A stretch of DNA of 64,000 nt from NCBI GenBank assembly GCA_964593925.1, contig CAZQKM010000001.1:62001-126000 (forward strand). The letters are read 5' to 3'. The position numbers were made by a program, and so were the translations under genes. The notes beneath the pieces were generated by a model. That model was not told the DNA's origin. It searched no databases and worked only from the letters and a program-made list of their open reading frames with translations. Within the stretch, counting starts at the first letter, position 1. Every line of letters begins with the position of its first letter. Of this stretch, positions 27,298 through 36,256 are shown in pieces. This DNA is from Oleidesulfovibrio sp964593925. GTDB taxonomy: Bacteria > Desulfobacterota > Desulfovibrionia > Desulfovibrionales > Desulfovibrionaceae.

Positions 27298-28340
27298 ACA
27301 TATACCGTTATTTTATTTTGACCATTGGCTTTTTCATGGGGATGATGCAAACACTTCCTGCCCAAGCAGCAGGAGCCGTGAATATATACAACTGGTCGGA
27401 ATATATTCCTCAGGATGTACTCACGCAATTTAGTGAAGAAACTGGCATTCGTGTCAATTATACCACTTTCGAATCCAATGAGGCCATGTATGCCAAACTT
27501 AAACTGCTGGACGGTAAAGGATATGATGTAGTAGTGCCCTCAACATACTTTGTGACTTTGATGCGTGAACAAAATCTTCTTGCCTCCATTGATCACAAAA
27601 AATTGAGTAACTTTAAACACATCGATCCTTTTGTACTAAAACAAACCTTTGACCCAAAAAATGAATTCTCCATTCCGTATATGTGGGGGTCTACCGGCAT
27701 ACTACTCAATACAGACCATGCCGCCCCTGAAAGCATCACTAGCTGGCACGACCTCCTCCGTCCTGAGTTCAAAGGAAAAATCGTTCTTTCAGACGACATA
27801 CGTGACACCATGGGCATGGCTCTCCTGGCAACGGGCAGCTCTGTGAACAGCCGCAATGAAGCCGAGCTACAAAAGGCATATACATTTTTGAAAGCGCTCT
27901 ATCCCGCCGTACGTGTATTTGACGTAACCGCCACAAAACAGGCATTTGCCAGCGAAGAAGTAATCATTGGCATGTCGTGGAACGGCGACGCCACAGTATT
28001 GAGCCAGGAGATGGGCAACCTGCGCTACATTTATCCCAAAGAAGGCATCCCTCTGTGGATGGACAGCCTGTGCATCCCCAAAAATGCCCCAAACAAGGAT
28101 AATGCCCATGCCTTCATGAACTTTTTACTGCGCCCTGATATTGCCAAGCGCATAGTGGAAGAATACCTGTATTCCACACCCAATAAGTCTGCATGGGATT
28201 TACTGCCCGAAGAGCTTAAAAAGAACCGCGCCGTGTCACCTGCAGCAGAAGACTTAAAGGCAAGCGAATTTTGCGATGATGTAGGGCCAACCCTTCAAGT
28301 GTATGAAAGATTCTGGCAAAAGCTGAAAACACAAAACTAG
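27294..28340 (+). CDS. potD: Spermidine/putrescine-binding periplasmic protein
   Basis: 348 residues with a signal peptide ending near LPAQAAG. The mature start VNIYNWSEYIPQDVL is the hallmark of PotD/PotF, and YDVVVPSTYFV and IPYMWGSTGI are conserved ligand-domain segments. It delivers polyamines to PotABC. Placing the binding protein last in the operon with an ATGA overlap is the standard pot order. Confidence 0.93.
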   Translation: MNIYRYFILTIGFFMGMMQTLPAQAAGAVNIYNWSEYIPQDVLTQFSEETGIRVNYTTFESNEAMYAKLKLLDGKGYDVVVPSTYFVTLMREQNLLASIDHKKLSNFKHIDPFVLKQTFDPKNEFSIPYMWGSTGILLNTDHAAPESITSWHDLLRPEFKGKIVLSDDIRDTMGMALLATGSSVNSRNEAELQKAYTFLKALYPAVRVFDVTATKQAFASEEVIIGMSWNGDATVLSQEMGNLRYIYPKEGIPLWMDSLCIPKNAPNKDNAHAFMNFLLRPDIAKRIVEEYLYSTPNKSAWDLLPEELKKNRAVSPAAEDLKASEFCDDVGPTLQVYERFWQKLKTQN

Positions 28341-28349
28341 GCCTCCAGA

Positions 28350-28396
28350 TAGTAAAAACGCCCGCAGCACTCTTTTAGCTGCGGGCGTTTTTACTA
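28350..28396. terminator. Strong bidirectional terminator after potD
   Basis: A perfect 19-bp stem (28350-28368 with 28378-28396) around a nine-base loop. The GC-rich core CGCCCGCAGC is flanked by A-run and T-run on either side, so it works for the pot operon and for the convergent UPF0210 gene. Confidence 0.9.
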
Positions 28397-28438
28397 CCGT
28401 TTTTTCCTGATGCGCCTAACGACACGTGCTCGCACAAA

Positions 28439-29809
28439 TCAATTTTTCAAACTGTGAATAGGTGCGGGGATGCGCCCGCCCAGCCGGATAAACTGCTCAG
28501 ACCCTGTACCCACAGGTACAGGCATAATGGCCGATTCTCCTAACAATCCGCCAAAGGCCACTGTTTCCCCTGCTTTTTTGCCGGGCACGGGGATAATACG
28601 AACCGCTGTCGTTTTATTATTGATCATGCCAATGGCCATCTCATCGGCAATAATGGCGGCAATGGTCGTTGCAGGCGTATCCCCGGGAATGGCAACCATA
28701 TCAAGCCCCACAGAACAGACACTGGTCATGGCCTCTAGTTTTTCCAAAGACAAAATGCCTGACGCCGCAGCCTCAGCAATATTCAAATCTTCGGATACAG
28801 GAATAAACGCACCAGAAAGCCCACCCACATGAGAACTGGCAAACGCACCACCTTTTTTGACAGCATCGTTCAGCATGGCCAATACGGCCGTAGAACCAGG
28901 CAATCCTATGGACGCAAGCCCCATGCTCTGAAAAATTTCCCCCACTGAATCACCTATCTGAGGGGCAGGAGCCAGTGACAAATCCGCCACACCAAAAGGT
29001 ACACCAAGCCGCTCTGCCACTTCACGCCCAATAATTTCACCCACGCGGGTCACCTTGAACGCTGTGCGCTTAATCACATCCGCAATATCACCCAAAGTAC
29101 GAGTGCGGGTGCTCATAGCCCGGTCTATGGCCTTTCTGACCACCCCAGGGCCGCTTACCCCTACATTAATCACTGCATCCGGCTCACCGGTACCAAGATA
29201 CGCCCCTGCCATGAACGGCACATCCTGGGGGATATTGGTAAAGACAACCAGCTTGGCACAACCAATACCGTCACGATCTGCGCTACGCTGAGCCATCCTC
29301 ACAATCGTATCACCCAGCAGAGCCACGGCATCCATATTAATGCCAGCTCGTGAGGACCCCACATTAATGGACGAACACACGCGCTCGGTTGTAGCCAGGG
29401 CTTCAGGCAACGCATCCACAAGCGCTCTGTCACCTTTGGTCATCCCCTTTTCTACAAGGGCAGTAAAACCACCCAAAAAATCCACCCCCGCCTCATGCGC
29501 GGCCTTATCTAGGACATGGGCCGCACGGACCATCTCCTCAGGCCCAAAAGAAGCTCCTACCACCCCCATGGGGCTTATACTGATACGCTTGTTTACAACA
29601 GGAATACCGTATTTTTCTCCTACATCATCACATATTGCCACAAGGTGTTCCGCATAGCGGCTGATTTTATCATGCACCCGGCTGGCAAAACGATCAAAAT
29701 CGTCACTGGCGCAGTCAAATAGACTAATACCCAGAGTAACGGTGCGTACATCCAAGTGCTCATTGCGGAGCATGTTAAGGGTGCTAATTACTTCGCGATC
29801 AGTAAGCAT
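28439..29809 (-). CDS. UPF0210 (PFL) family protein
   Basis: 456 residues, full length for UPF0210/DUF711. Conserved stretches include TVTLGISLFDC near residue 23, the N-R-I-S-pattern KRISISPMGV near 74, and the glycine-rich NVGVSGPGVV near 215. The biochemical role is not established; the family resembles glycyl-radical-enzyme-related folds, but the radical glycine motif is not evident to me. It is followed on the same strand upstream by the ACT protein, a pairing known in many bacteria and archaea. Confidence 0.88.
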   Translation of the reverse strand: MLTDREVISTLNMLRNEHLDVRTVTLGISLFDCASDDFDRFASRVHDKISRYAEHLVAICDDVGEKYGIPVVNKRISISPMGVVGASFGPEEMVRAAHVLDKAAHEAGVDFLGGFTALVEKGMTKGDRALVDALPEALATTERVCSSINVGSSRAGINMDAVALLGDTIVRMAQRSADRDGIGCAKLVVFTNIPQDVPFMAGAYLGTGEPDAVINVGVSGPGVVRKAIDRAMSTRTRTLGDIADVIKRTAFKVTRVGEIIGREVAERLGVPFGVADLSLAPAPQIGDSVGEIFQSMGLASIGLPGSTAVLAMLNDAVKKGGAFASSHVGGLSGAFIPVSEDLNIAEAAASGILSLEKLEAMTSVCSVGLDMVAIPGDTPATTIAAIIADEMAIGMINNKTTAVRIIPVPGKKAGETVAFGGLLGESAIMPVPVGTGSEQFIRLGGRIPAPIHSLKN

Positions 29810-29837
29810 GACGAATCCTTATCATAAAATGGCATAG

Positions 29838-30389
29838 CTACACAGGTAATACACGATGTATTGCCTCAAAAATATCTCGGTGTTGCAGACTAACACGCAC
29901 CCCAAGGCCTTGGGCCTCCTGCTCTAACACCTTTTTAAAATCCGCGTTGTGTACAACGGGCGGTATGGAAACCTCAAACATAACCAACGCATTACCCGAA
30001 TCTTGACGCTTGATGGCCTTCAGGTTTTCGATATTTACGCCCCACAAGCTCATCACAGCAGTTATTCCGGCAATAAGCCCTTTGCAATCCGGGCCATCCA
30101 AGGTAATCACAAAAGGTTCCGCAGGCAGATTTGCCTTTTCACCCGCCTCATGTTCTCGGATGAAGCACCCCAAGCCCTGCCACGCCATGTGGGTTGTCAT
30201 GGCATCACGCAACGCATCTACGCCGAGACGCTCGGGCAATACAGCAATAAACAACGCTGCAAAAGCGCCCTCAAGAATCGTCTGACTAACTTCAACAATA
30301 TCACAATCGAGCTCATGCAACCGCTTTGCCACCGCATTGACAATGCCAGGGCGGTCAGACCCGATAATGGAAACCACAACTTTGCTCAT
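29838..30389 (-). CDS. Double ACT-domain protein (GcvR/UPF0237-like)
   Basis: 183 residues from the ATG at 30389; a GAGGGGG-type site precedes it, and the longer frame from 30428 lacks support. Two ACT domains are seen: residues 3-70 (VVVSIIGSDRPGIVNAVAKRL) and about 90-165 (FVITLDGPDCKGLIAGITAV). ACT domains bind amino acids and regulate partners. There is no DNA-binding domain. It lies 28 bases upstream of the UPF0210 gene in one transcript, so it probably senses a small ligand for that protein. Confidence 0.87.
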   Translation of the reverse strand: MSKVVVSIIGSDRPGIVNAVAKRLHELDCDIVEVSQTILEGAFAALFIAVLPERLGVDALRDAMTTHMAWQGLGCFIREHEAGEKANLPAEPFVITLDGPDCKGLIAGITAVMSLWGVNIENLKAIKRQDSGNALVMFEVSIPPVVHNADFKKVLEQEAQGLGVRVSLQHRDIFEAIHRVLPV

Positions 30390-30428
30390 AGCAGCTTGAA
30401 CCCCCTCGTACAAATGAATGGGCCACAA

Positions 30429-30751
30429 TGCAGCCCCACCTATCGCCTGTCAAGCAAATAGGCCAGCATGTGAAAGCACCCGACGCCCGCGCATGTGCAC
30501 CCTTCCAAAGGATACAGCCCCTCAGCAGATATACATACTATCCGCAGCAGGTCATCATGTACGCCACGTCTGGGACTGAAATAGAATATTTAAACCGGAA
30601 CGCCCGCCTTTGCAGACTCTAGGCACGCGAAAACGCCTGTCTCCTGGCGAATTGCTGTAAAGGCAAAAACCTTCGCCCGAAAGTATCAAGGTTCGCCTTC
30701 TGCAAGCACCGCCCCTGCGCGGGATGATGCTTGCAGACCTTGCATATCGCT
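30429..30751 (-). other. Structured intergenic region (possible RNA element)
   Basis: Downstream of the YbaY-type gene and upstream of the ACT gene on the reverse strand. It contains a 10-bp hairpin (TCTGCAAGCA at 30699-30708 with TGCTTGCAGA at 30728-30737), then AAGGC/GCCTT and AACCTT/AAGGTT pairs between 30658 and 30699, then further short GC stems. The first hairpin may end the lipoprotein transcript. The rest could be a leader element of the ACT-UPF0210 operon. I cannot match it to a known riboswitch. Confidence 0.35.
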
Positions 30752-31204
30752 TTAGCGAGAAACGCGTTTAAGCAACAAGTCTGCCGTATCCGGCGCGCCA
30801 CGCGTTAATACAGGATACACAGTATCCGTAATAAACAGCAACTTGTCCCCAATACGGATAGACGCAGATATGCTGTATGTATGGCGCCTGTCTATTGCAT
30901 TGGTATCATAGGCAATACTGAACTTATACGGTGGATTCCCGGGTGAGGGAATCGTCTGTACACCCAAGACTTTTGCCGGCGCATCAGCCCGAGATATATC
31001 CTGCAAGGTCACAGTCAACTCCGCACCAGGGGGCAGTGCCATGCGCTCACGGTATAACGCCGTACCCTTCACTGTAGCATAGTCCGCTTCAATATTTCTT
31101 CCTGCACAGGCGGATAATGTTAGCATGGCAGTACACAAAGCAACCACGGCAAACAAACCGGCAGCACGCCCAGATTGAAAAGAAAAAAACGTAGATAACA
31201 CCAT
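30752..31204 (-). CDS. YbaY/YscW-type outer lipoprotein
   Basis: 150 residues. The start at 31204 follows AAGGAGG; a longer frame to 31243 is rejected. Signal peptide with lipobox LSAC near residue 32. The mature part is the YbaY/YscW beta-sandwich (PF09619 type): LPPGAELTVTLQDISRAD, PPYKFSIAYD and a ISASIRIGDKLLFITDTVYPVLT-like end are conserved. Role poorly defined; YscW relatives act as pilotins, but no secretion genes are near, so an envelope housekeeping role is likelier. Confidence 0.82.
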   Translation of the reverse strand: MVLSTFFSFQSGRAAGLFAVVALCTAMLTLSACAGRNIEADYATVKGTALYRERMALPPGAELTVTLQDISRADAPAKVLGVQTIPSPGNPPYKFSIAYDTNAIDRRHTYSISASIRIGDKLLFITDTVYPVLTRGAPDTADLLLKRVSR

Positions 31205-31507
31205 TGCGCCCTCCTTGAAAAACAAACCCACATGTAAAGGCATAGCGCATGCCCACCGTCTAAGCGCAGCATGCTATCTTCACAAACAATACCGTATAAG
31301 GAAACCCTCAGCAACTCAACAGACTAGGGCAAAACTCCGCCAGGGCTCATAAATCCAGGAAAGCCGTTTCCACTCGCCCCGGTAAAACCCCCTTCGTAGC
31401 GTATCTTTTTATGCCTGGTACACTAAAGCTTAACCAATAGAAGCTATTCGGCACGCTCGAACTGTGTACCTTGTGGTCCGCCAAGTCTAACGGCAAAAAG
31501 CCAGCTC

Positions 31508-31545
31508 TTGACAGATCCTTGTTCTAAGGCTAGTAATAATTATCA
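31508..31545 (+). promoter_or_regulatory. Promoter with overlapping Fur/PerR-type operator
   Basis: TTGACA at 31508-31513 and TAGTAA at 31531-31536 with a 17-base spacer. The 15-mer 31531-31545 (TAGTAATAATTATCA) matches TGATAAT-N-ATTATCA at 12 of 14 positions and covers the -10 region, so the gene downstream is probably autoregulated. The rest of the gap back to 31205 holds nothing I recognise. Confidence 0.55.
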
Positions 31546-31564
31546 TTAGCTCTGAGGAGGCGCT

Positions 31565-31954
31565 ATGCCCTTACAAACACGAATGACGCAACAGCGCAAA
31601 GTGATCCTTGAGGAGTTGCGTAAGGTCACAAGTCACCCAACGGCCGACGAGATCTATGAAATGGTCCGTCCTATCCTTCCGCGTATCAGTTTAGGGACTG
31701 TATACCGTAACTTGGACCTGCTGGCCGAGACAGGAAAAATTCTGCGTCTTGAGCATGCAGGAGCCCAAAAGCGTTTTGATGGCAATCCAGCCCCGCATCA
31801 GCATGTACGCTGTACCAAGTGTGGCCGTGTAGCTGATATTCCTACCCCGGTTGAAGTGCCCACTTTCCGGCACTTGGAGGTAGCGGAATTTGCCCTTACT
31901 GCTGCGCGCCTTGAGTTTGAAGGTATATGTAGCCGCTGCATGCCCGCCAACTGA
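31565..31954 (+). CDS. Fur-family metal- or peroxide-responsive repressor
   Basis: 129 residues. A winged helix occupies residues 1-80 (SLGTVYRNLDLLAETGKI is the recognition region), followed by the dimerisation domain with HQHVRCTKCGRVADI and CSRC, the two CXXC pairs that bind structural zinc. The length and the DGNPAPHQHVRC region recall PerR as much as Fur; I cannot decide the inducer. AGGAGG precedes the start. The operator in its own promoter and similar sites at 4248 and 24062 suggest a local regulon. Confidence 0.9.
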   Translation: MPLQTRMTQQRKVILEELRKVTSHPTADEIYEMVRPILPRISLGTVYRNLDLLAETGKILRLEHAGAQKRFDGNPAPHQHVRCTKCGRVADIPTPVEVPTFRHLEVAEFALTAARLEFEGICSRCMPAN

Positions 31955-31994
31955 TGCGGGCCGGCACGACATATTCCGCGACACCTTTTAAGTA

Positions 31995-32038
31995 CATGCG
32001 GCTGTTATGCAGTATCGTTACTGCATAACAGCCGCATG
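31995..32038. terminator. Perfect 20-bp palindrome between fur-like gene and der
   Basis: CATGCGGCTGTTATGCAGTA (31995-32014) pairs base for base with 32019-32038 around a TCGT loop. No T-run follows on either strand. The two genes converge on it, so it may serve as a bidirectional transcript end, or as a processing site or protein-binding palindrome. Confidence 0.55.
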
Positions 32039-32256
32039 CCAAAATTCGTATAACCAAGCCTGCAGACAGACCCTGCAAGATATAAACGCTCTTCTTTAGC
32101 TCTCTACTCTGAAGGCTCTCCCCGAGTAACAGAGGCGTTCTCTCCGGGCAACAAGCCCTACCTTGATACTCCTTCCTCCCTTTGCAATGCCTACAACAAC
32201 CTAGCATATCACCATTACCACACGAAGTCATGGCAACCATACAGAAGTACGGGATA

Positions 32257-33624
32257 CTATTTTCTGCCTCTCTGTCCCCTGCTATGGCTGGAGCGAAAAC
32301 GTACTCGCATGGGGGCATGCGTGATTTCAAACATACCCCGTAAACATTTTTCTAGGTAGCGGGCATAGGATTCTTTGATTCTCTCACGATCATTTACAAA
32401 AAAAACAAATGTGGGGGGGTTACTCTCCGCCTGGGTGAGATAAAAAAACTTGGGGCGCACGCGCTTGACCACCGGCGGTTGGTGGCGCTCTATGGCCTCG
32501 GCCATGGCACGATTAAGCTGGCCGGTACTTACGCGAATGAAACATTCGTCATGAATGCGACGGGCCACGGGCAACACTGTTTCCACACCTCGTCCTGTTT
32601 TTGCTGAGATATACAAAACAGGAACATGAGGGCAAAATCGCAATGCGTCCTTGTACACCCGCTTCACCGCACCCAGAGCCCCCCGAGGGATAAGATCCAC
32701 CTTGTTCACCACAAGCAAAAAAGGGGTCTTACGTGCATCCAATAAATCGATAAGCCGCTTGTCCTGCTGTGTCAGCCCCTCTTGGCCATCCAGCAGTACC
32801 AAAGTCACATGGGCCTTGGTAGTAGACTTCAACGAGGCATTCACGCTGTAGCGCTCTACGGGGTCCTGAATCTTTGCTCTACGACGCACCCCGGCAGTAT
32901 CCACAAAAATATAAGGGCGGCCATGCAGCTCCACAGCAATATCCACGCTATCACGCGTAGTGCCAGCCACATCCGATACAATCATCCGCTGAGAGCCACA
33001 CAGGGCATTCACCAACGACGACTTTCCCGCATTGGGCCGGCCAAGCATGGCCAACTTGAGGAGCGGCAGCACGTCCTCGGCAGGCGGTACTCCCTCTTCA
33101 TGGGGCAACAGGCTCAACAGCTCCGCACGAAACTCCCGCATGTTAAACCCATGTGCACCGGATAAGGGTATCAGAGGAAAACCCAAGGCATGAAATTCTG
33201 CCACAGACAAATCAGCAGTTTCTTCACCATCTACCTTGTTAACTGCCAGCAGCACGGGCTTGCCTGACTTACGTACATACTCAGCAAGGCTCTCATCAAA
33301 GGGAGTCAATCCTTCACGACCGTCCACCACAAGGCAGAGAGCCACAGCATCCGCCATAGCATCCGCTGTCTGACGCAAAATTTCCGCCTCAAACCCACGT
33401 AATTCTTCAGGGCCTTGAGTCACGGCAGCATGCTCGTCCAGCGTGATCCCCCCTGTATCAATAACAATAAATTTTTGATCTGCTGCTTTTACGTATCCTT
33501 CCATGCGGTCACGGGTTACCCCCGGGCGGTCATGCGTAATAGCTCGATTACTACGAATCAATCGGTTAAAAAGCGTAGATTTGCCCACATTAGGGCGGCC
33601 CACAAGGGCTATTTTGGGTAACAT
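32257..33624 (-). CDS. der: Ribosome-assembly GTPase Der (EngA)
   Basis: 455 residues. Two GTPase domains in tandem, unique to Der: GRPNVGKST at 8-16 and GRPNAGKSS near 192, each with DxxG (DTGG, DTAG) and NKVD. A C-terminal KH-like domain follows (PKFFYLTQAESNPPTFVFFVN near 395). It is needed for 50S subunit maturation. ATG 33624 is chosen because the GTPase fold begins two residues later; an upstream in-frame ATG at 33780 would add 52 residues with no homology. Confidence 0.95.
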   Translation of the reverse strand: MLPKIALVGRPNVGKSTLFNRLIRSNRAITHDRPGVTRDRMEGYVKAADQKFIVIDTGGITLDEHAAVTQGPEELRGFEAEILRQTADAMADAVALCLVVDGREGLTPFDESLAEYVRKSGKPVLLAVNKVDGEETADLSVAEFHALGFPLIPLSGAHGFNMREFRAELLSLLPHEEGVPPAEDVLPLLKLAMLGRPNAGKSSLVNALCGSQRMIVSDVAGTTRDSVDIAVELHGRPYIFVDTAGVRRRAKIQDPVERYSVNASLKSTTKAHVTLVLLDGQEGLTQQDKRLIDLLDARKTPFLLVVNKVDLIPRGALGAVKRVYKDALRFCPHVPVLYISAKTGRGVETVLPVARRIHDECFIRVSTGQLNRAMAEAIERHQPPVVKRVRPKFFYLTQAESNPPTFVFFVNDRERIKESYARYLEKCLRGMFEITHAPMRVRFRSSHSRGQRGRK

Positions 33625-33860
33625 GGCATATTCCGGTATATGTATTTTCCTCAGCTCCAGGTATTTCAACCCCAAGCACAACCCGGCACACGCCCTCTCC
33701 TCGCCAAAAGGGTGCCTGCAATACAATGGGCCTTTTCCAAAGTAGGATGTACCCATAACAGATATGTCCACACTCTCCAAGAGGCGAACATCGCCCAGCT
33801 TGCCCTCAGCCTTAGAATACAGTACTTTTTTGTAAACGTAGGTTCAACTCAGGACAACGC

Positions 33861-34772
33861 ATGAAAAGTCTGCTTTCCACCCGCGAAGTCGCCCAATTCC
33901 TCGGTGTAAACGAAAAAATGGTCTACGCCCTCATTGCCGATAAAGGCCTGCCTGCCACCAAAGTAACCGGCAAGTGGCTGTTTCCAGCGCACCTTGTAGA
34001 GCAGTGGGTGGAAAACTCTACTATCAACGTTCCTCATCAAAAAGAGAATACCACATCCATTGACAACCTCCTGCTCATTGCAGGCAGCAATGATCTGCTT
34101 TTCGAACGTGCCCTCAAGCTGTTCATGGCAACCTACCCAGAACACATTGCTACTTTTGCCAACCTTGGCAGCTTGGGGGGGATTAAAGCTCTACAGCGTG
34201 GAGCATGCCACATGGCCACAAGCCATTTGCGGCAGGAAGACAGCGCAGAGTATAATTTTGCCTACTTGGAAAAACTCGACAAATGCCCTGCGGTGGTAAA
34301 CTTCTGCCTGCGAGAGCAAGGCCTGTTACTCCCCAAAGACAACCCCGCAGGTATACGTACCGTGGCTGACCTGACCACAGATATACGTGTGGCCAATCGC
34401 CCTTTGGGTACGGGCACCCGACTACTGTTCGATGCTGAACTTACAGCTGCTGGCATTACCCCCACACGTCTGCATGGCTACGAAAACGAATTCCCATGCC
34501 ATATGGACGTGGGTCTTGAGATCCTCGCAGGCAGGGCAGATGTGGCTCCGGCCATACACGCTATAGCAGGCCTACTTGACCTTGAGTTCACTTCTCTGGG
34601 CTGGGAACGCTTTGACTTGCTCATCCCCCGAAGCAAATTTTTTGAACGCCCTGTTCAACTCTTTCTGGGGCTTTTCAATACCCCCCAGTTTCACAAACTT
34701 GCTGAAAACCTCAAAGGGTATGATACTGCCAAGGCCGGCCGGGTACTTTTTCCCGGAGACGCCCTTACATAA
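33861..34772 (+). CDS. HTH (excisionase-like) plus binding-protein-fold regulator
   Basis: 303 residues. Residues 1-55 are an excisionase/MerR-type helix-turn-helix (LLSTREVAQFLGVNEKMVYALIADKGLPATKV). Residues 70-300 resemble a molybdate/tungstate-type periplasmic-binding fold (COG1910-like): LLIAGSNDLLFERALKLF and RPLGTGTRLLFDAEL are the ligand-side motifs. Such fusions are one-component regulators that sense a ligand in the cytoplasm, typically oxyanion or molybdenum-related (family knowledge; ligand here unproven). No signal peptide. No transporter gene lies beside it, so its target is elsewhere or its own. Confidence 0.82.
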   Translation: MKSLLSTREVAQFLGVNEKMVYALIADKGLPATKVTGKWLFPAHLVEQWVENSTINVPHQKENTTSIDNLLLIAGSNDLLFERALKLFMATYPEHIATFANLGSLGGIKALQRGACHMATSHLRQEDSAEYNFAYLEKLDKCPAVVNFCLREQGLLLPKDNPAGIRTVADLTTDIRVANRPLGTGTRLLFDAELTAAGITPTRLHGYENEFPCHMDVGLEILAGRADVAPAIHAIAGLLDLEFTSLGWERFDLLIPRSKFFERPVQLFLGLFNTPQFHKLAENLKGYDTAKAGRVLFPGDALT

Positions 34773-35068
34773 TGCGTCCCCTGCTCCAAACACCTACGCC
34801 CGCAACTCGCGACACCATCGCTCCAAAGGGGTAGCCAACACCTGCAACGCTTTTTATGGCATTTTTGAAACAACTTGGTGCCACAAGCTCCAGAGCCGGG
34901 GCAAAGCCCTCAAGCGTCACTAGCCCCCTGAAGGGCAAAACCCCGTACACACTTGCTACAAGGCCCAAATGGGCCAGACAGCAACATAGCGAGCTACCAC
35001 CTGCTTAGATGCAAAGCCTCCACATTTCGCACTACTGCCTCCCTACTCTGACACCGGGCAGAAAAGGC
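34773..35068. other. Intergenic gap, nothing recognised
   Basis: About 295 bases between converging genes. A reverse frame from a TTG codon near 34968 has no ribosome-binding site, and a GGCCCaaatGGGCC palindrome near 34962 is the only visible structure. Confidence 0.4.
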
Positions 35069-36256
35069 CTATGCCTTCCAATCGTGGCTTCGGAAAAAAG
35101 CCAATACTTCTTCTGTAAGCAGCCCTTTGCCGGTAGCGCTTTGAGGGAGCTGAAAAGACCCTCCGGTGTTGATCTCAACAACGACAGGACCGCTGGGGGT
35201 CAAGGCAATATCTGTGGAGTTGTAGCACAGAGGGGCAAACAGCTTTGCGCAGACCATGTTAAGCTGCTTAAGCTCTTCCCAGTGTGGCAGAGTAAGGCCC
35301 AGCAACTCGATTCCCGTTTCCGAATGCGTTGTCAGTTCTTCAAGATACGCCTTCCCCTTGCCCCGCACCACGCGTTGCAAGCGGCCGGTCTCAAGGTCGA
35401 TTGCCGCCAGATAGTTGCCCTCTCGCCAAAAGTTGTCGGCAATGTTCACGGGTGAGGGAATTTTTATCACAGCACATGGCGTAAACATCGAATCCTTCTG
35501 CATAAAATTGAGCGTGCGCACTGTGGCAACATATGGTGTCAACGCGGCCAGTACCTCATGATTGGTGATACATTTCTGTAGAATATATGTCGCATCCCCT
35601 ATTACTTTTTCAAAAAATTCCGCATACGATACGGGTTCTTCCTGATCCAAAAAGACCATATCCCCTTCAGTACCGGTAATAATAAACGCACCAAAGCTAC
35701 CAAGCCCCGCATTAGGTTTGGCAAATATGGGAAAGTCGCCACTGTGCTGCAAAAATTCTTTCAGTGCGGCAGGGGATTTCAGGGTGGGCGTGTCACCAAA
35801 TGACCGACATGTCATATCAATGACAGCAAGGGTTTCCGGGATAGGAATGTCAAATCCGGCAAGAAACTTGGAGGCAAGCCATTTGTCTTCAGTCAAGGCA
35901 CTCCATGTCATGTCACAACATAGGTGAATAAGTGGCCAGCTCAAACGTTCAGAGATAAAGGCTTCCTGGTCCTTTGAGCTATACCTTTCATGATCATATA
36001 ACTTATACAAAAAATACTCGTCAGGGGTCAGGCGCCCCGGAACCTTTCTCAATCGTATGATATCCTTGACCATGGCAAAAGGCGCAGCCCCTTGCCGCTG
36101 GGCAGAAACAATCTGTTCCAGCAGACTGACACCGTGGGGCTCCATCAGTTGGTCGTGCTGCTTTTGAGCTACTGTCTTTTTATCTTCCGGCGTCACTGCG
36201 GACTGGATTCTTGCGCTTAAATGGGTCGCCAGTACAGACTTATCTTCTTTTTTCAT
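35069..36256 (-). CDS. ATP-grasp enzyme (sugar-transfer-associated type)
   Basis: 395 residues from the ATG at 36256, which has GGAG seven bases upstream; longer frames are not supported. An N-terminal helical region (1-110) precedes an ATP-grasp fold, with FPIFAKPNAGLGSFGAFII near 195, the acidic region VFLDQEEPVSYAEF, and the metal-binding end NSTDIALTPSGPVVVEINTGGSF near 365. It resembles the ATP-grasp group associated with sugar-transfer clusters (PF14397 type), which would ligate an acid to an amine or thiol on a polymer. Substrate unknown. No sugar genes are adjacent. Confidence 0.75.
   Translation of the reverse strand: MKKEDKSVLATHLSARIQSAVTPEDKKTVAQKQHDQLMEPHGVSLLEQIVSAQRQGAAPFAMVKDIIRLRKVPGRLTPDEYFLYKLYDHERYSSKDQEAFISERLSWPLIHLCCDMTWSALTEDKWLASKFLAGFDIPIPETLAVIDMTCRSFGDTPTLKSPAALKEFLQHSGDFPIFAKPNAGLGSFGAFIITGTEGDMVFLDQEEPVSYAEFFEKVIGDATYILQKCITNHEVLAALTPYVATVRTLNFMQKDSMFTPCAVIKIPSPVNIADNFWREGNYLAAIDLETGRLQRVVRGKGKAYLEELTTHSETGIELLGLTLPHWEELKQLNMVCAKLFAPLCYNSTDIALTPSGPVVVEINTGGSFQLPQSATGKGLLTEEVLAFFRSHDWKA

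Noticed and set aside
34765..34968. Reverse frame of 67 codons with a readable sequence
   Set aside because: Starts at TTG without a ribosome-binding site and overlaps the end of the regulator gene.
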